Below are positions 8,713 through 17,344 of a stretch of DNA of 64,000 nucleotides, in pieces. Each line of letters starts with the position of its first letter. The stretch's first letter is position 1. The translations under genes were made by a program, and so were the position numbers. The DNA is from Caldicellulosiruptor danielii (lineage in GTDB: Bacteria; Bacillota; Thermoanaerobacteria; Caldicellulosiruptorales; Caldicellulosiruptoraceae): positions 2,102,001 to 2,166,000 of the forward strand of contig NZ_CP139957.1 of NCBI RefSeq assembly GCF_034343125.1. Reading direction: 5' to 3'. The notes beneath the pieces were generated by a model. It was not told where the DNA came from. It saw nothing but the letters and a program-made list of their open reading frames with translations, and ran no database searches.

Positions 8713-10866
8713 TTAGACTTTGAATATAAAGGCTTCTGCTGCATTTCTGTATGGGTGTTTTTTGTAGAAGTACGTTTCAAAACTTTCTGCACCCTTACCC
8801 ATTCGCAAAGACGCACCCAACTTACTAATACCAAGTTGTTTTTCTGTAACTTCTCTTTCTTTTTTAAATGCCTCATGCAGACTCTGGACTGTATCAGCAA
8901 AATCTACTGGTACAGGACTACCTTTTTCATTAAGGAATTGGACAACCTTATCGACCTTGCCTGTTTTAATTGCTTCTGTTAGCAAGTGCCCTTTTTCATT
9001 CTGTGTCAGGAAGTTAGAAACAGGTGCGATTTTTTGCATAAGTTTCCCATAATTCGGGTCAGTTGCCATCCTATGCAGTGTCGCATAGTCCATTGCCTGC
9101 CCTATCTTTGTGCTACTGCCTGCTATTTTCAAAGCTGAACCTGCAACCGAAGCAAATGCAGCAAACATTGGGTTGTCCATATGAGTAGCATTTGCAATAT
9201 GATGCAAAGCATTACCTGCCTTATACAATACACTACTGCCTGCAAACGCTCCAAAGCTCTGTAGAAACGCTTTGCGTGTCAAATCTGTACCGGCATATTC
9301 GTTTCTTGCTTTTGCAATCTCTTCTGAAAAACCTGATGCTTTAGAAGTTCCAGCTGAAGTTGAGGCGGTTGCAGTTGCAAGTCCACTTCCTACAGCACCA
9401 CCAAAACTGCCGCCAGTAGGTGTACCTGTTTTTGTTGTAGCAGTGCTAACTTCACTACCACCAGTTGTACCTGCAGTTGTACCTGTAGTTTCGGTTTTTG
9501 CTTTAGCACCAGAGAATGCATGTGCAAGCGATGTTGTTGAACCTTTTATCATTGGGAAAACACCGGTGAAAAACGGATTGACAGCATTTTCTTCGTTTAT
9601 CCCGCTCATTCTCTGGAACCAGTTCTGCAGCATGTTTCTTAGTGTTCCGCCAAGTTGTGGAAGCATCCACATTGCCAAAAGTGAGAAGAACCAACCACTA
9701 AACCCAGCTCCGTTTATAAGGTGCAATATTGCTAAAAGTGCAAATGCATAGAAGAAACCCATGGAAGCATTGGTGATTATTTCACCTATCCATACATTCA
9801 TGACGTTGGAGTCTTTCTTGACACCCCAGAGTGCTGCTGCTATTGGAGCGAATAAGAAGAAAACTCCGAGAACAATCTTCCTGACAAGGAATATCATGTT
9901 CAATTTGAAAAACATATAAGCATACATAACCTTGACAATTGCCGTATTGAGCAGGTTCTGAGTATTTACCTGTGATATAAACGTGTCTACGTCTGAACTT
10001 GTTGCAAAATTGTTGTTTCCCATGTAGGTATATTCAGCCTGTACATATCTGTATAGCCAGCCAGTAAGCAGGTCAAAGAATTTGCAAAGATACGCAAATA
10101 TTAATGGATATGCAGCAATAAGAAGAATAACCTCAAACCATGTATAAATCTCTTCCATCAGGTCAGCACGTTTTCTTGCACTGTAACCTGATGCAATTAA
10201 CTGTATTGCGGTTTTACCAATCATTACTGCTATAAACGCTGTTGCAACAAGTGTAACCAGCCAGTAGAAACTTAACATAAACTTGTACTGGTCCTCTGTA
10301 AAAACTGATCCAGAACTAAAAAGCAATTCACTTATTGGTTTGAATCCGATGACCTTACCGACCCATACAAACAAATTTGTTATACCGTTTAGAATTGCAA
10401 CAATAGCATGAACGATAAAGTTGTCTTCACCGTTGTCTTCAGCGGTTGCTTCTGGACCAGCTCCTGGTGGTGTACTTGTTCTGGGTAGTTCAAAAGCTTT
10501 ATAGAACTTATCTTCAAAGCCTACAACAAGCCCTATAACTGTTGTTAGTATCGTGAGTATTATTGAACCAATGATGACATACTTGAGCCAGTCATAGGTT
10601 TTTGCAGCTTCCTCTGAGTTTTTTACAATTGCAAATCTGATACCGATTATCATAACAGTAATGACTGCAAAGGCTATGCCGACTATCATAAAGATGTTCG
10701 AAATATTAGAAACAAGTTGCCTGCCAGATACTGCTGGCAGTTGCGATTGTGGTAACCCTCCTGTCTCATCAGTACCCGCAAAAGCCAAATGAGATAGAAA
10801 TAAAAAAACGAGTCCTGACAGAGTACCTGTCAGGACTTTGAACCTGTTTTTTGCATTTGCACCCAT
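8713..10866 (-). CDS. VirB6/TrbL-like conjugation channel protein with a VirB2-like N-terminus
   Basis: 717 residues. A signal peptide ends near AFAG, followed by two hydrophobic helices (about 50-80 and 93-115) laid out as in VirB2/TrbC pilins. Then come at least six membrane helices (about 150-420) typical of VirB6/TrbL polytopic channel proteins. The C-terminal third is a Thr/Gly/Ala-rich cytoplasmic or surface segment. AAGGAGGG precedes the ATG. The start overlaps the JAMM-like gene by 37 bp. The pilin-like head on a VirB6-like body is noteworthy, as two separate pilin-like genes exist upstream. Confidence 0.8.
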   Translation of the reverse strand: MGANAKNRFKVLTGTLSGLVFLFLSHLAFAGTDETGGLPQSQLPAVSGRQLVSNISNIFMIVGIAFAVITVMIIGIRFAIVKNSEEAAKTYDWLKYVIIGSIILTILTTVIGLVVGFEDKFYKAFELPRTSTPPGAGPEATAEDNGEDNFIVHAIVAILNGITNLFVWVGKVIGFKPISELLFSSGSVFTEDQYKFMLSFYWLVTLVATAFIAVMIGKTAIQLIASGYSARKRADLMEEIYTWFEVILLIAAYPLIFAYLCKFFDLLTGWLYRYVQAEYTYMGNNNFATSSDVDTFISQVNTQNLLNTAIVKVMYAYMFFKLNMIFLVRKIVLGVFFLFAPIAAALWGVKKDSNVMNVWIGEIITNASMGFFYAFALLAILHLINGAGFSGWFFSLLAMWMLPQLGGTLRNMLQNWFQRMSGINEENAVNPFFTGVFPMIKGSTTSLAHAFSGAKAKTETTGTTAGTTGGSEVSTATTKTGTPTGGSFGGAVGSGLATATASTSAGTSKASGFSEEIAKARNEYAGTDLTRKAFLQSFGAFAGSSVLYKAGNALHHIANATHMDNPMFAAFASVAGSALKIAGSSTKIGQAMDYATLHRMATDPNYGKLMQKIAPVSNFLTQNEKGHLLTEAIKTGKVDKVVQFLNEKGSPVPVDFADTVQSLHEAFKKEREVTEKQLGISKLGASLRMGKGAESFETYFYKKHPYRNAAEAFIFKV

Positions 10867-11894
10867 TCTTTAAAACCCTCCTTTTGGCTTTTTATTCTTG
10901 GCTGCTTGTCTTTGTATTTCAGTTTAATTCCCAGCAAGGTTGGGTGCAATTGCTCATCCTTTCTGATTGCATTGTATACTTCGTTGAAGTATTCTTTGGG
11001 GTAAATTTCTTTTAACAACTTCTTTGAGTGACTGTACCAATTCCCTCTTGCGTAAATCTTGTCAGGAGAAATTCCTCTTGCATATTCCCGCTCAAATGTT
11101 GTCAAATCCATTACGTAGCATCGAGTACCAATCATCCCCGGTATTATAAGTGCATATTTGACTTCTACTGGTGCAATCAGGTGTCGCAATCCCATATAGT
11201 GTAGCATGTCTTCGTTGGATGGGCATGTTGCTACGGAATAAAGATATTCTTCATGTGTTCCGTACTCTAAATCTACTGATGCTGTATGTGTATGTGCCCA
11301 CACTACCTTTTTACACTGCCCATTGAACGAAGTATTATACGAATACACCACTTCGTGACAGTTTGGCTTTACACAGTTGAATATTCCCACACTATCTATT
11401 GTGGCAACAAGTAGTTTGTCGTTTTCATCGAGCAAAAGAGTCATTGAGAGTTCACGTTCCATGGTGAGCTTTTTGGACTTTATCCCGTTAAACAGCATCA
11501 TCCTGTAAAATACTTTCAATGCGTCATCTATGGTCTTGATGTAAATATCTTTTCTGGGTTCAAGTATTAAACCTAAATTGTATCTCACAATGCGTGGTAG
11601 GAATATAGAGTTTGGTCCATAAATCGTAAAATTTTTCTTGACCCAGTAGAATGTTTTCTTTGCAAGATTAAAAGCAAAATAGATTATAGGTGAGAGAAAA
11701 ATCATTTCGATTACAAAATCAGTTACCTGGTCACTATACATAAAGTGTACAAATTGATTCCATTTGATATTGAGCCACAACTGTGGATCTACAACAAAAG
11801 CCCTGAATTCGTTTGAAAGTGTTTGAATAATCTGTTGTACGTACAAACATATTGTTTGCCAAAACTGTTGTGCGTGCAAAAGTGCGGTATTCAT
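10830..11894 (-). CDS. Membrane-anchored protein with a JAMM-like metalloprotease motif
   Basis: 354 residues from the ATG at 11892-11894 (AAGGGG lies 9 nt upstream; an ATG three codons earlier abuts that site). One hydrophobic helix at about 60-80. The C-terminal half has an early Glu in an EL-x4-LLLDE strand (E148), then HTHT (H201, H203) and CPSNED (S226, D229). This is the E...HxH...SxxD order of JAB1/MPN/Mov34 metalloproteases, with a longer than usual gap between HxH and S. The known fold is a Zn isopeptidase/protease; here activity and substrate are inference. It sits between virB4 and the VirB6-like gene, so it may process or assemble transfer proteins. Confidence 0.6.
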   Translation of the reverse strand: MNTALLHAQQFWQTICLYVQQIIQTLSNEFRAFVVDPQLWLNIKWNQFVHFMYSDQVTDFVIEMIFLSPIIYFAFNLAKKTFYWVKKNFTIYGPNSIFLPRIVRYNLGLILEPRKDIYIKTIDDALKVFYRMMLFNGIKSKKLTMERELSMTLLLDENDKLLVATIDSVGIFNCVKPNCHEVVYSYNTSFNGQCKKVVWAHTHTASVDLEYGTHEEYLYSVATCPSNEDMLHYMGLRHLIAPVEVKYALIIPGMIGTRCYVMDLTTFEREYARGISPDKIYARGNWYSHSKKLLKEIYPKEYFNEVYNAIRKDEQLHPTLLGIKLKYKDKQPRIKSQKEGFKEWVQMQKTGSKS

Positions 11895-11969
11895 AAAAAA
11901 CATCCCCTTACTGTTTTAATTTGTTCTATTATCTTTATACCGCACTTTTTAAATTTTCGACAAAAAATT

Positions 11970-13850
11970 TTAGAAATTGGTTGTTGTAACATAGTCCCAT
12001 TCAAAGCTGAACGGTGTAATTTGCAGTGCAACTTTTTCAAGTGGGTTTACTAGAATTGCCTGACCCTTGTTGGCTGTAATAAGGAAATTTCTTGCGGCGT
12101 CCGACAGTTTGAAGTATTCTGCTGTTTCGCTTGCGAGGTCCGGCTCTTGCTTGAGCAAAAACTTGGTGTGGCACATATTGAGCATTGTTCTTCCCGCGTC
12201 TGTCCTTAAAAACTCCAAGATTGTTTGTGAAGCGACCATAAGCGATATTCTGTACTTTCTTCCACGTCGTGAAAGTGATTCTAAGTAATCATTGGAACTT
12301 TCGTACTTCGTGAACATCCATGCCTCATCAAACATAACCATTTTCTTTCTCTTTTTCATTCTCTCATGTGAAAACTTGTTCCAAATCCAGTTCATGATAA
12401 CAACCGAAGCAAAGAATTTCAAGAATTCATCCTTGTCAAACTCCTTTAGATTGAATCCAATAATTCTATCCTTTTCTTGTATGTCAACACTGCTCTGGCA
12501 GTCGAACAGGCTCAAAGTTCCTTCGCCTGTGAAAATTTCAAGTACATCAGAGAGTTGTTTTGTTTCTTCATGGTTTGCGAGTTCTCTTTTCAGGTCGCTC
12601 AGTGTTGGGAGTCGTTTTTTGATTTTCCCAATATAGATTTGACCTGACTCATCGACGTCCATGTCTGTGTAGAGCGATGCTGGGTCTGTTGTAATACCGT
12701 AGTCGCTGTATAACTTCCTCACAACACGTTCTATGATTGCAAGCTGTATACCGTCAAGTCTTTTCCCCACGAAACTCTCTGAAATTATACCAAGTAAAAA
12801 CCTGATTTCAGAGATTTTCCCTTCGATGTTTAGGAATCTCTTTCCTTCATCTTCTTCAACCTCTAAATCAAACGGGTTTATTCCTGCCTTACCACCTGCT
12901 TTAACTTCGATGTATTTTCCGCCGAGCATGTTTATAAGTTTTTTATATTCGCCTTCCGGGTCAAGGACAGCTGCCCAGAATCCGAACGCTGCACTTCTTG
13001 CCAGTATGATTTTCATTGTGGTTGATTTACCGCTTCCTATTGTGCCAAAGATAGCAATGTGTGGACCGGGCAAACTGTCTGCAAATTGGTTATAAAACAC
13101 TGGAGACCCTGTTGTTAGGTTGTAACCCAGAAATACTCCACCCTCATAATATACTTCAGTGTTGCCTGTAGGTACACAACATGCAGCAGCTCCGGTTGTC
13201 ATTGTCTTTGTGTCGTTAATATACAACTGTCTGCCAAGTGGTAGAGTTGTCATATAGCCTTTTAATTGTTCGAATGTAAGAGCTTTCGGTCGCATATTGT
13301 ATGCTTCACATCTGCTCCTGAATTCCTCACACTTCTCTTTGAGTTTTTCTAGACTGTCAGCATAGATTGTTATGAAAACCTGCGCATAAAGGATTTTTTC
13401 CAGGTTTCGCTGCAAGGATGCTCTTAACATTTCAAAGTCTTCTGCCTGTTGAATTTTCTCATAGTCGGGCTCTGTTCTTTCATTTTCAAGCCTTATATGT
13501 GCTTTGAGTTTGACAATCATTTTCGTCAGTTTTTTGATAACATCACCTGTATCTGCTGGTTCTAAATAGATTGACATTGAAATTTGTCCGAGATTGAAAA
13601 ATGATTGAAAGAAGGACATATAGATGTCGCTGGGATACACTGAAATTACATAGGTCCTTGCGTACCTTTCTGGACCAAGATAGATGTAATCTTTGCCTTC
13701 TTCTATACAGTCGGGAAGTATCAGGTCTAAAAGTCCAGTCGCATTTTTTGTGAGGGTATTAGGTTCAGGTTCATCATTTCTTTTAAAAGCCGAATCCAGT
13801 TTATTATTTTGCTGGGTTTTCATTGTTGACTTCTTGAATAACTTCATCAT
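11970..13850 (-). CDS. virB4: VirB4/TrbE-type conjugation ATPase
   Basis: 626 residues; a cytoplasmic ATPase energising T4SS assembly. It has an N-terminal VirB4 domain (about 40-230), Walker A GTIGSGKST (269-277), LDPEGEY shortly after, and Walker B KKMVMFDEAWMF (near 510) followed by RRGRKYRISL and ASQ, the usual VirB4 C-terminal signature. Two adjacent ATGs start it with AAAGGGGG upstream. It overlaps the preceding gene by 47 bp, so translation is coupled. It appears complete. Confidence 0.95.
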   Translation of the reverse strand: MMKLFKKSTMKTQQNNKLDSAFKRNDEPEPNTLTKNATGLLDLILPDCIEEGKDYIYLGPERYARTYVISVYPSDIYMSFFQSFFNLGQISMSIYLEPADTGDVIKKLTKMIVKLKAHIRLENERTEPDYEKIQQAEDFEMLRASLQRNLEKILYAQVFITIYADSLEKLKEKCEEFRSRCEAYNMRPKALTFEQLKGYMTTLPLGRQLYINDTKTMTTGAAACCVPTGNTEVYYEGGVFLGYNLTTGSPVFYNQFADSLPGPHIAIFGTIGSGKSTTMKIILARSAAFGFWAAVLDPEGEYKKLINMLGGKYIEVKAGGKAGINPFDLEVEEDEGKRFLNIEGKISEIRFLLGIISESFVGKRLDGIQLAIIERVVRKLYSDYGITTDPASLYTDMDVDESGQIYIGKIKKRLPTLSDLKRELANHEETKQLSDVLEIFTGEGTLSLFDCQSSVDIQEKDRIIGFNLKEFDKDEFLKFFASVVIMNWIWNKFSHERMKKRKKMVMFDEAWMFTKYESSNDYLESLSRRGRKYRISLMVASQTILEFLRTDAGRTMLNMCHTKFLLKQEPDLASETAEYFKLSDAARNFLITANKGQAILVNPLEKVALQITPFSFEWDYVTTTNF

Positions 13851-14613
13851 TTATTGCAATCCCCCTTTGTGAAGTAATAACTAAATCTAAAGCTCCTTTC
13901 TTAATTGCTTCTTCTACTTTGAACACCTGATTTTTATTTAACTCATCGCCGAGTAATTGTAATGCTTCTGGCATAGAAAGCTGGTAAATTTTGAAATCTG
14001 CTTTCTTTAAAAGTGCCACTGCATTTTTAACACGCTGGTTTAGTTTTTCGAAGGCAACTTTTTCGTTGGGTTCTCTCACCCAGATAACCATGTAACTTTT
14101 TCTAACAAGCAATTCTTTTTGCCTCTGCAAGTCTTCAAGTTCAGACTTGAGACTTTGACAGTATTGCCTGAGCGTGTCTGACATAATTACTGCAGGATTT
14201 TTTAAAAACTGCTCTATTTCTTTCACCTGCTGGGCAGTATCCACTCTCTGTGTTGTTGTAAAGAACTGCACAGGACAGTCCAAAGCACGCATTGCTGCTA
14301 TAAGATTTAGTTCCAAAGCTTCCTCTTCAGCTTCACTCATCAGGTCTATATCCTGTGACGACAGGTAGAAAATTCTTGCATATCTGTAGTCGTCCATTAC
14401 AACAGTGCCATCAGGAAGTATTTCTTTTATCCCCAAAAGTTTCTTTAGTTGATTTTTGCTGTTGTTCACACTTTGTTTACCTTGCCCCTGAGTATTGGCA
14501 GTAGACTTTTTAGTGCCTGTCTTTGCAAAATTCAGCAGTCCACTCTTTGAAATATACCAGGATACAACAAGAACCACTCCACCAACAACAAGTATCAGTA
14601 AATCAGATGACAA
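13804..14613 (-). CDS. Membrane-anchored T4SS protein resembling a VirB4 N-terminal domain
   Basis: 269 residues with one N-terminal membrane helix (about 5-22), a polar Gln/Asn/Lys linker, then a domain starting LLGIKEILPDGTVVMDDYRYARI. This reads like the N-terminal domain of TraC/VirB4 ATPases (compare DYIYLGPERYARTYVI in the next gene). It has no Walker motifs. It lies between PrgI and VirB4, overlapping the latter. It may be a duplicated, membrane-tethered N-domain acting as scaffold; family membership is inference. Confidence 0.6.
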   Translation of the reverse strand: MSSDLLILVVGGVVLVVSWYISKSGLLNFAKTGTKKSTANTQGQGKQSVNNSKNQLKKLLGIKEILPDGTVVMDDYRYARIFYLSSQDIDLMSEAEEEALELNLIAAMRALDCPVQFFTTTQRVDTAQQVKEIEQFLKNPAVIMSDTLRQYCQSLKSELEDLQRQKELLVRKSYMVIWVREPNEKVAFEKLNQRVKNAVALLKKADFKIYQLSMPEALQLLGDELNKNQVFKVEEAIKKGALDLVITSQRGIAINDEVIQEVNNENPAK

Positions 14614-14616
14614 GAG

Positions 14617-14910
14617 TTACTCCTCCTCTCTGTTAAGAATTATTCTTTTTCTCGTCATGAAATCATAGTACTTCTTCAGGAAAGTAATAAAGTCATCGCC
14701 GTTAACTTTGACAAAGGCAAATATGCTACACACAGCAATAGTTAGTAGTTCAACTATAAGAGCAATAGCAAACGGTACATGAAAGTTTGAAAGCATAGAA
14801 AACATTGCAAGACTAGGAACAACAAGTATAAGCGTTTGTCGCCATGTTAAAAAACCACCTACTATCTTGTCTTCAAACTTGAATTCGTAAGGTATCCTGT
14901 ACCTTTGCAA
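14617..14910 (-). CDS. prgI: PrgI family conjugation membrane protein
   Basis: 97 residues starting with a YRIPYEF strand and FEDKIVGGFLTWRQ, then two closely spaced membrane helices (about 27-65): the layout of PrgI family proteins found just upstream of VirB4 in Gram-positive conjugation operons (VirB3 equivalent). It is 3 bp from the next start, so clearly in the same operon. Confidence 0.85.
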   Translation of the reverse strand: MQRYRIPYEFKFEDKIVGGFLTWRQTLILVVPSLAMFSMLSNFHVPFAIALIVELLTIAVCSIFAFVKVNGDDFITFLKKYYDFMTRKRIILNREEE

Positions 14911-14926
14911 TGTTAAAACCCCTCCT

Positions 14927-16237
14927 TTAAGCTGATTTTGGTTTTGGAATGCCTAAAAATACGAAAACATCTTCTTCGTCATCTACATAATCACATGTTC
15001 TTTCAGCGGTAGTACCAGAAGAAGGAATACCAAGTTCGTTCAAAACCTGCTGAATATCTTCTTTGCTGTTTTTCAGATATTCCTTGTAAAGCATTTCCAT
15101 TGCTGTATAAGTTTCTGCAGGACGTTCCTCATGCAATACCTTCTCATGTTTTTTGCCTCTATAGCTTGAACGTTTATGTACACCCAAACCTTCTTTTCCC
15201 TTCTCTACTGGCATCTCAAATCTGTCAGGACAGTCTAGGAAAGCAATCATAAACGCTGTTTTATCTCTGACTCTCTGAGCAAAATAGTTTGTTTTAGTAA
15301 ACTCAATCAACTTGCCCAGGTACTGAATATTAAGCACTGCCTTTTTTAGAACAAAGTTGATGGTTTCTTCTTTTGTCTGTGTCTTTTCAAGTATTCCCCT
15401 AATATTAGCAAGCTGTTCAAGTTGCTCTTTTGTCAGTTGTAATTGCACCTTTGCAGGTTTTGTTACAGTCTGCTGGTGGGGCGTGTTTGCTTTTTTCTTT
15501 TCTTCCCCAGCAGCTTTAAGCCCAAGGTAGTTATAGCAGTGAGGATTTCTAACCAGTGCAAGCACAATAGCAAGTCTGTCACGCACATCTTCTAAAAAGT
15601 ACTTTGAATCCACTAAACAAACAAGATTTTTAAATAGCCACTTATCGGTTTGAGCTTTTCTAAGTACGTACTTAATAGCACCTTCTGGTAGACCTACTCT
15701 AATTAGTTTTTCCCTTAATTCAAGTATTTTTGGTTTTTCTTGGGAGTGTGTGTATCTCTCCTTGTTTTCTCTCTCAATAGAAGATATATTTATATTAGGA
15801 CGTGGTTTTGGTGAAAACCTTGGATTTACTGGTTTTTGCATAGTTTTACAACGATAGTTGCGGTGAAAACCGTGGGATTGCTGGTTTTCAGGCTTGTCCT
15901 TCCAGTATGTTTTTTGGTGAAAACCATGAGTTTTCTGGTTTTCACCTTTTTTGTTTTTCCCAGCACACAACCTCTCGACAACACCAAGACTTTGTGATAC
16001 AATATGAACATGAAGGGTTGGTTTCCCTTCATGTTGTTTGACAATTGTATCAATTACACCGAATTTTCTCAATTTTTCGAAAATTCGGTCAATTTGTCTT
16101 GGTGTAAGACCAAGTTTTCCCCAGTAGGTGCGAGGGATAACAAAGTATTCCTTGCCGTCAACAAACCTGCTGGGGAATGACTTGGTCAGAAGTTCGTCAA
16201 CGACGGCAAGGAGTGTTGTGTTTGTTCTTCTCATCAT
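14927..16237 (-). CDS. Replication-initiator-like wHTH protein with iteron-coding repeats
   Basis: 436 residues, with AAGGAGG before ATGATG. The N-terminal ~85 residues (EYFVIPRTYWGKLGLTPRQI ... FGVIDTI) read as a winged helix like those of plasmid and phage initiators. Next comes a repeat zone with ENQKTHGFHQ and ENQQSHGFHR, whose DNA carries the inverted repeats listed separately. The C-terminal half has two similar modules (LREKLIRVGLPEGAIKYVL... and IRGILEKTQTKEETINFVL...), each followed by aromatic residues and VRD(R/K)(L/T)A. Role as initiator is inferred from fold, repeats and ICE context. Confidence 0.55.
   Translation of the reverse strand: MMRRTNTTLLAVVDELLTKSFPSRFVDGKEYFVIPRTYWGKLGLTPRQIDRIFEKLRKFGVIDTIVKQHEGKPTLHVHIVSQSLGVVERLCAGKNKKGENQKTHGFHQKTYWKDKPENQQSHGFHRNYRCKTMQKPVNPRFSPKPRPNINISSIERENKERYTHSQEKPKILELREKLIRVGLPEGAIKYVLRKAQTDKWLFKNLVCLVDSKYFLEDVRDRLAIVLALVRNPHCYNYLGLKAAGEEKKKANTPHQQTVTKPAKVQLQLTKEQLEQLANIRGILEKTQTKEETINFVLKKAVLNIQYLGKLIEFTKTNYFAQRVRDKTAFMIAFLDCPDRFEMPVEKGKEGLGVHKRSSYRGKKHEKVLHEERPAETYTAMEMLYKEYLKNSKEDIQQVLNELGIPSSGTTAERTCDYVDDEEDVFVFLGIPKPKSA
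15810..15946. repeat. Three iteron-like inverted repeats inside the initiator-like gene
   Basis: GGTGAAAACC occurs at 15810-15819, 15862-15871 and 15916-15925. Each is followed 11 nt later by GGTTTT; the third unit is a perfect 10-bp inverted repeat GGTGAAAACC-N11-GGTTTTCACC. Spacing is 52 and 54 bp, about five helical turns, so proteins bound there would lie on one DNA face. Origins with iterons inside the initiator gene are known from lambda O. Since they also encode repeated peptides, a protein-level cause is possible. Confidence 0.65.
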
Positions 16238-16280
16238 CGCAATTCCTCCTTGTCGTTTTTTTGTTTCTTCTAAAAAAGAA

Positions 16281-16307
16281 AGCCCACAGGAGTTTTTCCT
16301 GTGGGCT
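16281..16307 (-). terminator. Intrinsic terminator after pilin-like gene
   Basis: An 11-bp perfect stem AGCCCACAGGA / TCCTGTGGGCT with a 5-nt loop and T-runs on both sides. It separates the pilin-like gene (16325-16663) from the initiator-like gene. Confidence 0.8.
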
Positions 16308-16324
16308 TTTTACTTTGCTTTTTT

Positions 16325-16663
16325 TTATTGTCCTATTGCATTGACAACAAAACCAACTATGGATGCAGCAAAAAATACGAGTATTAGACCTATAATAGTT
16401 CTACCAAGTGCTTTGGCAACCTCTGCTTGTCTCTTTTCATCGTTGATAGCTGCAAGAATTACTCCTCTCAGCATAACAAGTATTACAGCGAGACCTACTG
16501 CAATGATTTGAATCGGTGTTTTTATTTTTGTGATTAAATCTGTAACAACTGCTTTTGTATCTTTGTTTTCAACTATTCCCGTAAAGTTTGTAGCATACAC
16601 AGCAAGATTATAAAGCGCAATTATAATCGAAGTGGTTAACGCTGTTAAAGTTTTCTTTTTCAT
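16325..16663 (-). CDS. VirB2/TrbC-like pilin
   Basis: 112 residues with a signal peptide (MKKKTLTALTTS... to about residue 24), a short polar loop, then two membrane helices (about 48-70 and 86-110) separated by a charged NDEKRQAEVAKALG loop. This is the size and topology of VirB2/TrbC pilin subunits. GGAGGTG precedes the ATG. A second pilin-like gene lies just upstream. Confidence 0.7.
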   Translation of the reverse strand: MKKKTLTALTTSIIIALYNLAVYATNFTGIVENKDTKAVVTDLITKIKTPIQIIAVGLAVILVMLRGVILAAINDEKRQAEVAKALGRTIIGLILVFFAASIVGFVVNAIGQ

Positions 16664-16692
16664 TCTAAAACACCTCCGCTTATTTTATTTTT

Positions 16693-16983
16693 TTATTTAC
16701 CGAATGTGTTGTAGATGACTCCTAGAATATAGGGAGCAAGTAAGTAAATGATGACAACAAAACCAACACCACCTAGAATTGATGCGCCCATTTTCTTGGC
16801 GCTTTGCACATGGAAAATATATCCTACCAGGAGCAATAGAACAGCAATCATAATACCTAAACCCGCAATTGGTTTTATAAAGTTTTGAACTGTCTGCAGG
16901 AGCGTGACAAAAAGCTTAACGAGAATATTTGAAAACTGCTCAGGTGTAACAGGTTCTATAAGTCCATTCAGGTCATTTTTCAA
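16693..16983 (-). CDS. VirB2-like small membrane protein
   Basis: 96 residues from a TTG start (16981-16983) with AAGGGGGTGA 7 nt upstream. Two hydrophobic helices (about 38-62 and 72-92) with a short basic loop (HVQSAKKMG), similar in layout to TrbC/VirB2 and to the next gene, but with no clear signal peptide. Probably a pilin or channel subunit of the same T4SS. Confidence 0.6.
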   Translation of the reverse strand: MKNDLNGLIEPVTPEQFSNILVKLFVTLLQTVQNFIKPIAGLGIMIAVLLLLVGYIFHVQSAKKMGASILGGVGFVVIIYLLAPYILGVIYNTFGK

Positions 16984-17019
16984 AATCTCACCCCCTTAGA
17001 AGGTTCTAAAAACACGAAA

Positions 17020-17064
17020 AGCCGCTATTGTCGAGGTACATACAATAACCCCGACATAGCGGCT
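17020..17064 (-). terminator. Hairpin terminator between small genes
   Basis: AGCCGCTA (17020-17027) pairs with TAGCGGCT (17057-17064), and the adjoining bases pair imperfectly to extend the stem. On the minus strand a TTTTCGTGTTTTTA run follows. It overlaps the stop of the 17063-17329 gene. Confidence 0.65.
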
Positions 17065-17329
17065 AACTGTCTTTAGGCAAACTCTTCTTTTTGTTCCAGA
17101 AGCCCTTAAAGTCAGAACGTTCTACTGTCCTTATTATATTTATACCACCTTCTTGGTGGATGATTAACACAATGTTATCTTTTTTTACAGCCTTTTGTTT
17201 CCCCTTCTGGGCGAGGAAGGTCCCATGTATGTAAGCATCCAGAATGCGTAGTTCAGCCTCATAATCCGACGAACAAGGCGAAATACGTTCTTTGAAACGT
17301 TTAATGGCATGTGGAGATACTACAATCAT
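17063..17329 (-). CDS. Small unknown protein with a HAIKRFKER motif
   Basis: 88 residues starting MIVVSPHAIKRFKERI, then a helix and strands (DNIVLIIHQEGG). The 'H-A-x-x-R-x-x-x-R' opening is common in small RelE-like or DUF4258-type proteins, so a toxin-like or RNA-binding fold is possible. No partner antitoxin is obvious; the gene upstream is a basic HTH-like protein. Function unknown. Confidence 0.6.
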   Translation of the reverse strand: MIVVSPHAIKRFKERISPCSSDYEAELRILDAYIHGTFLAQKGKQKAVKKDNIVLIIHQEGGINIIRTVERSDFKGFWNKKKSLPKDS

Positions 17330-17344
17330 GGCAGCTTACCTTCT

